The translations under genes were made by a program, and so were the position numbers. 64,000 nucleotides of DNA. Origin: Saprospiraceae bacterium (GTDB taxonomy: Bacteria > Bacteroidota > Bacteroidia > Chitinophagales > Saprospiraceae). Location: contig JADKDE010000004.1 in assembly GCA_016718505.1 (NCBI GenBank), positions 372,001 to 436,000 of the forward strand, given 5' to 3'. Shown here one piece after another: positions 26,064 through 36,422 of the stretch. Position 1 is the stretch's first letter, and each line of letters opens with the position of its first letter. Under the pieces are notes generated by a model. It did not search any database and was not told where the DNA came from. It saw only the letters and a list, made by a program, of their open reading frames with translations.

Positions 26064-29000
26064 ATGAAACGAATTTTACTGTTAATGATTTTATTCATCT
26101 GTACAAGCAATTTTTTGCTGGCGCAGGTAACAACCAGCTCACTGAGTGGGCGAATTCTGGATTTGCAAAATCAACCTCTAATCGGGGCTTCTATCGAAGC
26201 CATTCACATGCCGACCAATTCCTCCTATGGGATACTCACTGACGAAGAAGGTAATTTTTACCTATCGAATGTCAGATCAGGAGGGCCCTACAAAATTGTA
26301 GTTTCCTATATTGGCTACAAAACTTGGGAGTATGAAGGCTTGAATCTTCGCTTGGGTGAAAATTCTGTCATCAATGCTACCCTTGCAGAAGACTCAAAGT
26401 TACTAGAAGAAGTAACAGTTATTTATGAGAAGAATGCTTTGATAAATAACCAACGTACGGGGGCTTCTACCAATATCTCAAGCAAACAGTTGAGTTCACT
26501 TCCTTCTATTTCTAGAAGTATTACAGATTTTACAAGACTTTCGCCTCAATCTCAAGGTACAAGTTTTGCAGGTCGAGATGGAAGATACAACAACCTTCAG
26601 ATTGATGGATCAAATTTCAATAATAACTTTGGTCTTAGCACAAATCCACTACCAGGAGGAGGATCACAACCGATTTCATTGGATGCGATATCTGAAGTTC
26701 AGGTCAACGTTGCTCCTTATGATGTAAGACAATCAAATTTTACAGGCGCGGGGATTAATGCAGTTACACGATACGGTACCAATCAATTATCAGGCTCAGT
26801 TTATGGGTATTATAGAAATCAAAATTTTAATGGACTCAAAGTGGCCGCAGATACTTTACCGACTCAGCCTGATGCTACATCAAGAATTTTGGGTGCTAGA
26901 TTAGGAGGTGCTATCATCAAAGACAAATTGTTTTTCTTTGTTAATGGAGAATTTGAAAAAATGTTAGACCAGGTATCACTATCATCCCTAGTGATGGATC
27001 AAGAACAGGTAGTAATGTCTCAAGAACTACTTTGGCAGATATGAACTTGGTTAAGGATTACGTGACCTCTAAATACGGCTATGACCCAGGGAGATTAGAA
27101 AACTATGCCAATGAATTTGTAACTCAGAATTACAAGGCTTTGGCGAGAATTGATTGGAACATCAGCCAGAAACACAAATTTAATTTACGATATACTCAGA
27201 TGGTGGCTACGGATGACCAAGTTGTCAATGGTACCAGTGCTCCCAATCCAAGATCTTCATCGAACAGGATTTCTTTGAATTCTTATGCATTTGAAAATGC
27301 CAATTATGGATTTGAAAACAGTGTAAAATCATTAGCAGCAGAATTAACTTCAGTTTTGAGATCCAATTTATCGAATCAGGTATTGCTTACGTTCACTAAT
27401 TCTCAAGACAAAAGGACTTCCAAATCATCACCTTTCCCTTTTATTGACATCAAAAAAGGTGGTGATTCATACCTAAGTTTAGGTTATGAATTATTCTCTT
27501 GGAAAAACGATGTTGTCAACAATACGTACACCTTTACGGACAATATCACGTATAAAATGGGAAAACATACCTTTACAGGAGGCGTAACTTTTGATTATTT
27601 AAGTTTTGGAAATTCATTCCAACGATATGGAACCAGTTACTATAGATATGATTCGTTGAGTCAATTCTTGAACAATCAATTGCCTTCTGCTTATGCCATT
27701 ACTTATTCATTGTTGCCTGGCGGGAAAGATCCATATGCAGAATTAAACTTTGGTCTAGGTGGACTTTACGTTCAAGATGAGTTTAATGTGAATTCTAGGC
27801 TGAAAATAACCCCAGGTATTAGACTAGATTTACCGTTTTATTTTAATGATTTATTAGCTAATGAAGCTGTAAATAAGGCTAACTTTGTTGATATAAAAGG
27901 AATTAATACACAGAAATTGGATGTTAGTCAATGGCCAACTACAAAGCCTTTGTTTTCTCCTAGAATAGGATTTAACTATGATGTAAAGGGCGACAAAACT
28001 CTCCAATTGAGAGGAGGAACTGGTCTATTCACTGGTAGGGTACCTTTTGTTTGGTTTACCAATCTTCCAACCAATTCTGGTATGTTACAAAATACCGTCG
28101 AATTTGGAGCTGACAGCATCAGAAAATACAATATGTTGTTTAGTTCTAATCCAAGTCAGTACATCAATAACCTACCTCAAGTTGCAGGACAATCCCTGCC
28201 TGGATCTATAGCGGCGATTGATAAAAATTTCAAAATGCCTCAAGTTTGGAGAACAAGTATAGGACTAGATTATAAAACAGAAAATGGCTGGATAGCTACA
28301 TTTGAAGGTATTTTTACAAAGGATATTAACGCCGTCATTCAATACAACGCCAATCAAAAAGCACCAAACTCTACTTTGACTATGAATGCTAATAACGGTC
28401 AGGATAAGAGACCTATATGGTTTGGAAATAATAGTTTGAACAGAGTAAACTCAGGGATGTCTGAAGCGATGGTATTGACCAATACTGACCAAGGAAGTTC
28501 TTATTTATTGACTGTAGCTTTAGCTAAAGAATTTAATTTTGGATTAAGTTTCAATTTTGCTTATACTTATACCAATGCTAAAGATTTGTCTTCCAATCCT
28601 GGGTCACAAGCTGCATCGGCTTGGTCTAATAATGCAGCAGTAAGAGGTCAAAATGATTTGGATTTGGCATGGGCAGAAGCGGTTCCTCATAGATTTATGA
28701 GCGCAGTCTCTTACAGATTCGAGTGGTTAGGACATTTAGGTACGACGCTTTCTCTTTTCTATGATGGATCTCACCAAGGTAGATATTCATACAGATATAC
28801 TTCTGACTTTAATAGAGACGGTATAAACGCAGATTTGATCTATATCCCAAGAAATCCTTCTGAAATTACATTTACCGATGTGACAGGAGCTAATCCTTTT
28901 ACTGCTCAGCAGCAAAGCGATGCATTTTTCAAATTCATAGATCAAGATCCTTATTTGAAAAACAAAAAAGGTCAATATGCTGAAAGAAATGGTGCCTTAT

Positions 29001-29314
29001 TGCCTTGGAGAAATCGATTTGACTTCAAATTATTACAAGATATCTTTAATGACTTTGGAGGAAGAAGACATACACTTCAGTTCTCATTGGACATCTTAAA
29101 TATCGGAAATTTATTGAACTCTAATTGGGGAATCAATAAAACAAGTATTTATAATAATGGTGCAATATTGTCACCAAATGTTAATGCAACAACAGGGACA
29201 GCTACTTTCCAAATGGCGAGAGTATCTAATCGATTGCCAGCTTCTTCATTTAATAATGTCATAGGACTTTCATCAACTTGGAGTATGCAAGTTGGTCTAA
29301 GATATAGTTTTTAA
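26064..29314 (+). CDS. Oar-like TonB-dependent outer membrane receptor, split by a one-base deletion
   Basis: Two frames (26064-27044 and 27032-29314) join into one ~1083-residue receptor. It has signal peptide MKRILLLMILFICTSNFLLAQ, a carboxypeptidase-regulatory domain (residues ~25-105; LSGRILDLQNQPLIGASIEA), and a plug (SITDFTRLSPQSQGTSFAGRDGR, INAVTRYGTNQLSGSVYGYYRNQNF). A large barrel rich in aromatic strands ends in VGLRYSF, a proper outer-membrane C-terminus with terminal Phe. At 26972-26973 the sequence CAGGTATCAC should have one more G, so that DQGITIIPSDGSRTGSNVSR continues into frame 2. The architecture is that of Oar-type receptors, some of which are linked to protease-generated peptides or T9SS cargo. 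A terminator follows. Confidence 0.9.
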
Positions 29315-29339
29315 TCCATAAAATCTAAATCTTTTGTTG

Positions 29340-29367
29340 ACCCCAGTTTTTTAGCTGGGGTTTTTTA
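29340..29367 (+). terminator. Rho-independent terminator after the Oar-like receptor gene
   Basis: A 7-bp stem ACCCCAG/CTGGGGT (29340-29346 with 29355-29361) with a T tract. Confidence 0.85.
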
Positions 29368-29424
29368 TTTAATATATAAATATTTTTATTATTTATATAT
29401 CTTTACCCACTTAATCCCTAAATT

Positions 29425-30873
29425 ATGACTAAAAAATTAACGCTTATTGACGGAGTTCTTCTCGTAGCTGGTTCCATGATTGGCTCTGGTATATTTATCG
29501 TAAGTGCGGATATGGGTAGAACCGTTGGAGGGCCTGGTTGGTTGTTGGTGTTGTGGTTGTTGGCGGGTGTTATGACCATTTTAGCGGCACTCAGCTATGG
29601 TGAATTGGCGGGTATGATGCCCGAAGCTGGCGGCCAGTATGTCTATCTAAGGAGGGCATTCGGGCCCTTGTTGGGATTCTTGTATGGCTGGACTTTGTTC
29701 CTTGTGATTCAATGTGGCACCATTGCAGCCGTTGCAGTCGCATTTGCCAAGTTTTCTTCTTATATTATCCCTAGCTTTTCTGACCAAAATATACTGCTAA
29801 AGATTGGATCACTTCATATCAGCGCAGCCCAAGTAGTTGGTATCCTTTGTATCGTATTTTTGACATATTTAAACTCAAAGGGAATCAAATACGTCCAGTT
29901 TATCATTCGATATTTTTCATCTGCCAAACTCTTTGCGTTGTTTGGATTAATATTTTTAGGAATAATAGTTTTTCGCGATGATGTGGTTTGGTCTAGCAAT
30001 TTATTCCAATTTTTTAGAACGGATCAAACCTGGCTAAAAGAAGGTGAACAATGGGTCCAAACATCGCTGTCAACATCTGGTTTATTGATGGCTATGGGAG
30101 TCGGGATGGTAGGCTCTCTTTTTTCATCTGAAGCATGGAATAATATCACTTTTATAGGTGGTGAAATGGACAATCCTAAAAGAAATATACCACTTAGTAT
30201 GGTTTTAGGGACTGTTGTTGTGACAGCTATTTATATATTAGCCAATATTTCATATCTCTCCTTGTTGCCATTTTACGGCAATCCTGAAGGAACTGATGTT
30301 TTGCAACGCGGTGTTCAATTTGCGACCAATGATAGGGTAGGAGTCGAAGCCGCTAAGGTTATGTTTGGAGGAATTTCTGCGCCCATCATCATGGCTATTT
30401 TAATTATGGTTTCTACCTTCGCTTGCAATAATGGATTGATTTTGTCTGGGGCTAGAGTTTATCAAGCAATGGCGAAAAATGGGCTTTTTTTTAAGTCTAT
30501 GATCCCGAACAATAACAATGAGGTTCCTAGCAATGCATTGTGGATTCAGTGCGTTTGGTGTTCGATTTTATGTCTTTCAGGTAAGTACGGACAACTATTA
30601 GATTACGTAATCTTTGCGGTATTAATATTCTACATTTTGACCATTTTGGCCATATTTAGACTAAGACGAATAGAACCCGATACACGAAGGCCGATTAAAG
30701 CCTGGGGATTTCCTATTATTCCGATTATTTATATCTTTTTGGCTGCTGCTATTTCTTTAGATTTGTTGTACATGAAACCAGAATACACATGGCCAGGATT
30801 GATTATTGTATTGATTGGTATTCCAGTTTATTTTTTATTTAGAGCTAACCTAAAATCAGTCGCGGATGAGTAA
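29425..30873 (+). CDS. APC-family amino acid permease
   Basis: A 482-residue inner-membrane transporter with about twelve helices. The helix 1 substrate motif GSMIGSGIFIVSADMG and the conserved AALSYGELAGMMPEAGGQYVYL after helix 2 are diagnostic of the amino acid-polyamine-organocation superfamily, L-type/basic amino acid branch. The partner cation and amino acid cannot be told. Its 3' end overlaps folK by 8 bp, so permease, folK and the deoxynucleoside kinase form a tight cluster. Confidence 0.92.
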   Translation: MTKKLTLIDGVLLVAGSMIGSGIFIVSADMGRTVGGPGWLLVLWLLAGVMTILAALSYGELAGMMPEAGGQYVYLRRAFGPLLGFLYGWTLFLVIQCGTIAAVAVAFAKFSSYIIPSFSDQNILLKIGSLHISAAQVVGILCIVFLTYLNSKGIKYVQFIIRYFSSAKLFALFGLIFLGIIVFRDDVVWSSNLFQFFRTDQTWLKEGEQWVQTSLSTSGLLMAMGVGMVGSLFSSEAWNNITFIGGEMDNPKRNIPLSMVLGTVVVTAIYILANISYLSLLPFYGNPEGTDVLQRGVQFATNDRVGVEAAKVMFGGISAPIIMAILIMVSTFACNNGLILSGARVYQAMAKNGLFFKSMIPNNNNEVPSNALWIQCVWCSILCLSGKYGQLLDYVIFAVLIFYILTILAIFRLRRIEPDTRRPIKAWGFPIIPIIYIFLAAAISLDLLYMKPEYTWPGLIIVLIGIPVYFLFRANLKSVADE

Positions 30874-31360
30874 TTATAGAAAAATTGTGTTGTCCTTAGG
30901 TTCTAATATTGAGCCGATGCAAGGAAATATCGAAATGGCTATCCAGTTATTAGAAAAGCAATTGGATTCGGTTATTCAGAAATCTTCATTTTATCAAAGT
31001 GAAGCTTGGGGCGATGGCGAATTGGATGATTTTGTAAATGTAGTAATAGCTTTTGATACTGATTTTTCAAGTGAAAAACTCCAATCTGTCTGTCAAAATA
31101 TCGAAATGGAGCTTGGCAGAAAAAGGACTTCAGCTATAACCAATAGAACCATTGATATTGACATTTTATTCATTGATGATGAAATAATTGATACGAGTAC
31201 TTTGCAAGTACCACATCCAAGAATACATCTTAGAAATTTTGTTTTAATTCCTTGTATGGAAATTATGGGAGATTTTGTCCATCCTACTTTGAATAAAAAC
31301 ATAGAAGAGTTATATTTGGAGTGCAAAGATGACAAAGACGTAATCTTAATGGAAAAATGA
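30866..31360 (+). CDS. folK: 6-hydroxymethyl-7,8-dihydropterin pyrophosphokinase
   Basis: A 164-residue HPPK of folate synthesis, transferring pyrophosphate from ATP to hydroxymethyl-dihydropterin. Family landmarks are LSLGSNIEPMQGN at the start, SSFYQSEAWGDG, the catalytic loop ELGRKRTSAITNRTIDIDIL and VPHPRIHLRNFVLIPCMEI. It overlaps the upstream permease (8 bp) and the downstream kinase (ATGA, 4 bp), typical of translational coupling. Confidence 0.96.
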   Translation: MSNYRKIVLSLGSNIEPMQGNIEMAIQLLEKQLDSVIQKSSFYQSEAWGDGELDDFVNVVIAFDTDFSSEKLQSVCQNIEMELGRKRTSAITNRTIDIDILFIDDEIIDTSTLQVPHPRIHLRNFVLIPCMEIMGDFVHPTLNKNIEELYLECKDDKDVILMEK

Positions 31361-32007
31361 TGACCGGACAGTTCCCATATCAGTATATCAGCATCGAAGG
31401 AAATATTGGGTCTGGCAAAACCAGCCTATCCAAAAAATTGAATGCTACCATGCCATCCAAATTGATTTTAGAACAATTTGCCGATAATCCGTTCCTCCCG
31501 TTTTTTTATCAAGACCCAGAGCGGTATGCATTTCCTGTTGAAATATTTTTTATGACGGAAAGGCAAAAACAATTGCAAAATCAATTGATAAACCGAGACC
31601 TTTTTTTGAACTTAAGCATTGCGGATTATTTTTTCCCTAAGACACTGATTTTTGCTAAAAACAACCTAAATCAAGAAGAATACAAGCTGTTCCATAAACT
31701 TTTCCATATTCTACAGTCCAATATGCCCAATCCAGACTTATTGATTTACATTCATCGAAGTCCTGATAAGCTTTTACACAATATACGTAAGCGTGGACGT
31801 TCTTACGAACAAGGAATCGATAAATCTTATCTAAAAAGCATCCAAGATTCGTATTTTGATTTTTTTTCAATAGAATCAGATTTCCCAGTCCTGATCATCG
31901 AAGCAGAAGAATTGGATTTTTTAGACAATGACCGACATTATCAAGAAATTGTTAATCTCTTTAATAAAAAATTTAACCCAGGAGTAACTTATATCAGCAT
32001 TTTATAA
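31357..32007 (+). CDS. Deoxynucleoside kinase
   Basis: A 216-residue kinase of the dCK/dGK/dAK type that phosphorylates salvaged deoxynucleosides. It has the P-loop ISIEGNIGSGKTSLSKKL, EQFADNPFLPFFYQDP (substrate loop), FFMTERQKQLQ, SIADYFFPKTLIFA (where the DRS-like motif is expected) and the lid/Arg-rich IRKRGRSYEQGID. Start ATG overlaps folK by 4 bp. The gene is immediately convergent with the M1 peptidase gene; the two stop codons abut. Confidence 0.9.
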   Translation: MMTGQFPYQYISIEGNIGSGKTSLSKKLNATMPSKLILEQFADNPFLPFFYQDPERYAFPVEIFFMTERQKQLQNQLINRDLFLNLSIADYFFPKTLIFAKNNLNQEEYKLFHKLFHILQSNMPNPDLLIYIHRSPDKLLHNIRKRGRSYEQGIDKSYLKSIQDSYFDFFSIESDFPVLIIEAEELDFLDNDRHYQEIVNLFNKKFNPGVTYISIL

Positions 32008-34263
32008 CTAATCCTGTTTTATAATTTCCTCTGTCCCAATGATTTTATCCTTATTAAGAATAACTAAGTGGTACTTGCCATTTGGTATATTGCTTAAATC
32101 CAGTTTGGTCTTGGACTCCAATCCTTTTCCTTCCATTACCAATTTTCCATGTAAATCAAAAATCTGATACTGGATATTATTTCCATCTTGCATTGTGCTT
32201 TGGATGTTTACGGACTTATAACACGGATTTGGATAAACGAATATTTTTTCTTCAAAGATTTGACTGTTTGAGATGCTCAATATTTTTGAATATGTGTATC
32301 GAAACGCGTTGATTTCTTTCCACTTGAGTCGATAGTATGACACAGATGTATTGACCTTTTCATCTAGGAAGAAGAGTTTATTTTCTACAGATTGAGCAAG
32401 CGAAAATGTTTCAATTTCTTCAAAATTCAATCCATCTTTACTTTTTTCAAGATACAACTTACTCATTTCTGGGTCTGTATTTCTTATGACGATTTCCAAC
32501 TGATTGTTTTTAGCAATTGATTTTCCTGAAAATTTTATGAGGGTGATCGGTAGAGTTGTCGCAGATTGTATGATTTGCAGCCCTGCTCGAGCATTCAAAA
32601 CATTCCTGTCTGGATCAAAATCCAAGGATAAAATATCAAATGGCATAGAAAAATAAAAAATTTGATCATTAGCAGTGTTTTCAAAAATCAAATCTTCGAC
32701 AGCCAATCCCCCTATGCTTTGCGCTCTGAGGTGCAATTTCATATCAAAGAAACCAACAGAAGGATGAGAAGTAGTCTGGTTTACTTTGACTTGTAGCACT
32801 TTAGTTATCGGATCTTGATACCACGTAAAGGTGTAAGTAGGGTGGCCTTCTCCATATACATAGTCACTGAAATATTCTGTCAGTGAAGTGCCGGAGGCAG
32901 CTTCAAAGTACTGCTTGAGTTGAGGCGTTTTAGCATATTTATAAGCGATAGAAGCGTCATTCAGATAATTGTTGATGGCAGAAAAAAATGCTGCATCTCC
33001 GATTTTCCAACGAATCATGTGCAGTGCATATGCACCTTTGTTGTAGGACAATCTTGAGTTAAATACCCTGCCAGTGTTCAATGTATCGGTTGCGGGCACA
33101 TAAACAGATCCGTTTGTCAGTGATGTAATATTGTTGTTCACATTGTTCTTCCAATCCCACCAGCTACTTTGTATTCCTTGTTCATAAGTTAATGCCGTAA
33201 GATAGGATGCAAATCCTTCATTCAACCATATGTCTTGCCATGAGCCACAAGTAACTTTGTCTCCAAACCATTGATGTGCCAATTCGTGCGTTAACAGCCC
33301 TAGTGACGCATTCCCTACAAAACTATTGGTTTGGTGTTCCATACCTCCGCCAAATCCGCATTGAGTATGGCCGTATTTTTCAGATAGAAAAGGATAATTT
33401 CCGAACGTATTGCTGAAATATTGCATCACAGGATGTAACAAAGGTGTATTCTGCTGAAATGCAACCACTGACTCGGGATAGACATAATTTTCAGTGGTCA
33501 AATTTTGACCTCCTATGGTCGTATTATCCTCGTAAAAGACATAATTTGTGGCTGCAAAAGCAACTAAATAAGCTGCGATGGGATAATTATGTACATATGT
33601 ATAGGTCTCAAATCCTCCATTCGGAGTCACAGACTCTAAAATTCCATTACTTGCAACTTTGTTAGGAGAAGGAACAGTAACTTCTATTCTTATGGAGTCG
33701 ATCTTATCATTCAAATTTTGTTTGCAAGGCCACCAATCTTTTGCCCCATAGGGTTCTGATAGCGTCCAGATAATGCCAGCCGCTGGAGATCCGTGTGTGG
33801 TTTGAGTGAACGAACCAAATCCTGAAGTTGGAGGTACTCCACTATAAGTAACCGAGATGGATTCATTCATACCCGAAGCGACCGTGGTTTGGAGATCAGC
33901 CACTAAAAGATTATTTGAATGGGTAAATGGAACCGAGCCACCTCTGAATTCTATAGAGCTAACCGAGAGATCATTGTGCAAATCAAATTCAATGCTGCTC
34001 AAGTCTGTTTTAGCAATAAAATTGGTTTTTATTTGACCTGAAATAAATCTACTATTAGGGTCAATTTGCCATTTGCAATGATGAAATACAATATCGGCAT
34101 TGTCCGTAGCACCACTAGTGATAGTCCTAAGTTCCAGTTGCCTATTTAATAGAAAACTAGCTTTGTTACAATGTGTATCTTCTTGTCCGTAGATTCCTTG
34201 TATGGCAAGATTGAAAATAAATATTGAAAAAAATATCTTTACATTTTTTGTTGAAAAAACCAT
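32008..34263 (-). CDS. Secreted M1-family zinc aminopeptidase with T9SS sorting domain
   Basis: A 751-residue protein with signal peptide ending near NLAIQGIYGQ (residue 27). It then has the N-terminal beta-saddle and a gluzincin catalytic domain. Motifs are GGMEH (306-310, the GAMEN equivalent), HELAHQWFGD (His326, Glu327, His330), the third zinc ligand Glu349 18 residues later (WLNEGFAS), and the substrate Tyr in RLSYNKGAYALH. The C-terminal ~85 residues are a type IX sorting domain (VYPNPCYKSVNIQS, GKYHLVILNKDKIIGTEEI). It is therefore predicted to be a surface or extracellular aminopeptidase. No terminator separates it from the convergent kinase gene. Confidence 0.93.
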   Translation of the reverse strand: MVFSTKNVKIFFSIFIFNLAIQGIYGQEDTHCNKASFLLNRQLELRTITSGATDNADIVFHHCKWQIDPNSRFISGQIKTNFIAKTDLSSIEFDLHNDLSVSSIEFRGGSVPFTHSNNLLVADLQTTVASGMNESISVTYSGVPPTSGFGSFTQTTHGSPAAGIIWTLSEPYGAKDWWPCKQNLNDKIDSIRIEVTVPSPNKVASNGILESVTPNGGFETYTYVHNYPIAAYLVAFAATNYVFYEDNTTIGGQNLTTENYVYPESVVAFQQNTPLLHPVMQYFSNTFGNYPFLSEKYGHTQCGFGGGMEHQTNSFVGNASLGLLTHELAHQWFGDKVTCGSWQDIWLNEGFASYLTALTYEQGIQSSWWDWKNNVNNNITSLTNGSVYVPATDTLNTGRVFNSRLSYNKGAYALHMIRWKIGDAAFFSAINNYLNDASIAYKYAKTPQLKQYFEAASGTSLTEYFSDYVYGEGHPTYTFTWYQDPITKVLQVKVNQTTSHPSVGFFDMKLHLRAQSIGGLAVEDLIFENTANDQIFYFSMPFDILSLDFDPDRNVLNARAGLQIIQSATTLPITLIKFSGKSIAKNNQLEIVIRNTDPEMSKLYLEKSKDGLNFEEIETFSLAQSVENKLFFLDEKVNTSVSYYRLKWKEINAFRYTYSKILSISNSQIFEEKIFVYPNPCYKSVNIQSTMQDGNNIQYQIFDLHGKLVMEGKGLESKTKLDLSNIPNGKYHLVILNKDKIIGTEEIIKQD

Positions 34264-34436
34264 GATGCGAGCAATTTATTTTTTGTAATTTGACGAACTT
34301 TTATCTATTTAAAACGTTTTAAAAGCGAAAATTGAACTAATTTACGTATATTATTTTTACAATATGTAACAATTTACCAAATTTAATGAAATTTTGGTAA
34401 AATTTGATCGTTTTTTTAGAATAAATATCTTTATCA

Positions 34437-35297
34437 ATGTTAAGATTTATAATAATCTTTCTATTTATATTCTCATCTTTCTTCTCAATTGCCCAGATTC
34501 AAGAAATTGTTGGTTTTGAAATGCCTGAAAGCATTGTCATGGGTCGTAGGTACATGTATGTATCTAATGTAGGCAAAGCCCCAATTCCTCCAGCAGGTAC
34601 CACAGATGGGTACATAACCAAATTGGATAAAAATGGCAAACTGTTAAAGCAAAGATTTATTGATAAACTTAAGGCACCAAAAGGTATGGCGGTGCAAGGC
34701 GACTACTTATTGGTCGCGGATGTAGATCACTTGTTGGGCTTTGATCTTGCAACTGGAAAGAAAACATTGGACATAAGCCTTGAAGGCCAGACCAATTTTC
34801 TGAACGATATTGCTGTTAAGAACGATTCTATTATATTTTTATCTTCCACAGACACGGGCCTTGTATATCAAGTAAATACGAAAAGAAAAACTACAGCGGC
34901 TCTTGATATTGAAAAAATCAAAGGACCCAATGGTTTGGTGTATGATAAAGCACGTAACATATTGTACGTCAATGGCTTCGGAGAAGGCGATAAGCCAAAT
35001 GGTCAGCTCGGCAAAATTAGTTTTATTAAGAATAAGGCAGCTTATACAGTTCTCCATGAGGATAAAGGACATATGGATGGTTTGGCTTTGATTGGGAATA
35101 CTTTACTATATACCGATTGGGTAAAAATGGAAAAAGCAGGAGTTTTAAAGAAATATAATATCCATAACAATACCTTTAATACTATTTTTATGAAGGAAAA
35201 ACTAGGCGGACCTGCAGATTTCCTGTATGATTTTAGTACTAAAAGGATTATAATTCCATTAATGCTGGAAAATAAGATCATAATTATAAAATTGTAA
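34437..35297 (+). CDS. Secreted SMP-30/NHL-like beta-propeller protein
   Basis: A 286-residue protein with signal peptide (IIIFLFIFSSFFSIAQ). It then has six-bladed-propeller-type repeats: KAPKGMAVQGDYLLVADVDHLLGFDLATG, FLNDIAVKNDSIIFLSSTDTGLVYQVN, GPNGLVYDKARNILYVNGFGEG, MDGLALIGNTLLYTDW and GGPADFLYDF. The blades resemble SMP-30/gluconolactonase and NHL proteins, whose metal-site residues (Glu, Asn, Asp) could be served by FLNDIAV and HMDGLAL. A hydrolase role is possible but unproven. It sits between the divergent M1 peptidase gene and mdh. Confidence 0.78.
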   Translation: MLRFIIIFLFIFSSFFSIAQIQEIVGFEMPESIVMGRRYMYVSNVGKAPIPPAGTTDGYITKLDKNGKLLKQRFIDKLKAPKGMAVQGDYLLVADVDHLLGFDLATGKKTLDISLEGQTNFLNDIAVKNDSIIFLSSTDTGLVYQVNTKRKTTAALDIEKIKGPNGLVYDKARNILYVNGFGEGDKPNGQLGKISFIKNKAAYTVLHEDKGHMDGLALIGNTLLYTDWVKMEKAGVLKKYNIHNNTFNTIFMKEKLGGPADFLYDFSTKRIIIPLMLENKIIIIKL

Positions 35298-35350
35298 TCT
35301 ACTTTTTAAAAAAAAATATTTAAATCCATTTAATTATAAAATTATTTTAG

Positions 35351-36280
35351 ATGAAAAAAGTAACAGTAGTAGGGGCTGGCAATGTTGGTGCCACCGTAGC
35401 CAATGTCTTGGCACATGAAGACTTAGTGAAAGAAATAGCATTGGTTGACATCAAGGGAGATCTCGCAAAGGGAAAATCGTTGGATTCTTGGCAGCAAGCA
35501 CCCATCGATCATTACAGCACCATTTTGTCAGGCTCGGATGATTATGCCATCACAGAAGGTTCAGACATTGTTGTGATAACTGCTGGAATCCCTAGAAAAC
35601 CAGGTATGACTCGAGATGACTTGATCAATACAAATGCGGGAATCGTAGGAGGAGTAACAGAAAGCATTTTGAAATATTCAAAAAATCCAATCATCATAGT
35701 AGTATCCAATCCATTGGACACGATGACTTACGTAGCGTTCAAGAAGTCGGGCTTACCTGCTAATAAAGTTATAGGTATGGCGGGTGTGTTGGATACAGCT
35801 AGATACAGAGCATTTTTAGCTACTGCATTGAATGTATCTCCTAAAGATATCCAAGCAGTATTGATGGGTGGACATGGAGACACGATGGTTCCACTACCTA
35901 GATACACGACTGTCGGTGGAATCCCAGTTTCTGAATTGATTGATAAAGATACTTTGAACGCAATCGTTGATAGAACTAAAGGCGGAGGGGGAGAGTTGGT
36001 CGCCTTGATGGGTACATCAGCTTGGTATGCCCCTGGGGCAGCAGCAGCTCAAATGGTAAGTTCTATTGTTAGAGATGAAAACCGCATTTTGCCTTGTTGC
36101 GTTCGTATGGAGGGTCAATATGGACTGAAAGACGTTTTCGTTGGATGCCCTGTTAAATTGGGTAAAAATGGTGTAGAGCAAATCATTGAGCTTAAGCTGG
36201 ATAAGGACGAATTGGCTTTACTACATGCATCAGCAGACGCAGTAAAGGAAACTATGGACATTTATGACAGAATGGTGTAA
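35351..36280 (+). CDS. mdh: Malate dehydrogenase (LDH-like type)
   Basis: A 309-residue NAD-dependent enzyme of the citric acid cycle. The nucleotide fold is seen in VTVVGAGNVGATVANVLAHE and VDIKGDLAKGK. Substrate arginines lie in GIPRKPGMTRDDL and in the helix MAGVLDTARYRAFLA. The catalytic His is in LMGGHGDTMVPLPRYTTV. The PRKPGM loop fits malate rather than lactate specificity. It stands alone, 53 bp after the propeller gene. Confidence 0.96.
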   Translation: MKKVTVVGAGNVGATVANVLAHEDLVKEIALVDIKGDLAKGKSLDSWQQAPIDHYSTILSGSDDYAITEGSDIVVITAGIPRKPGMTRDDLINTNAGIVGGVTESILKYSKNPIIIVVSNPLDTMTYVAFKKSGLPANKVIGMAGVLDTARYRAFLATALNVSPKDIQAVLMGGHGDTMVPLPRYTTVGGIPVSELIDKDTLNAIVDRTKGGGGELVALMGTSAWYAPGAAAAQMVSSIVRDENRILPCCVRMEGQYGLKDVFVGCPVKLGKNGVEQIIELKLDKDELALLHASADAVKETMDIYDRMV

Positions 36281-36391
36281 AACCAAATTACATAAGATTT
36301 AAAAATACTTGGGTTGAAGTTATTATTTCATAACTATATTTTAGTTTTTTATTCAAATTAAAATAATAAAAATAAAATCGTGAAATAGGCG

Positions 36392-36399
36392 TACTTTTG
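36392..36399 (+). promoter_or_regulatory. -7 promoter element for queA
   Basis: TACTTTTG matches TAnnTTTG and ends 23 nt before ATG 36423. It is followed by the same TTTGCAGCCTCAAA initiation region as tRNA-Arg. Confidence 0.6.
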
Positions 36400-36422
36400 C
36401 AGCCTCAAATTTAAAAATATAC

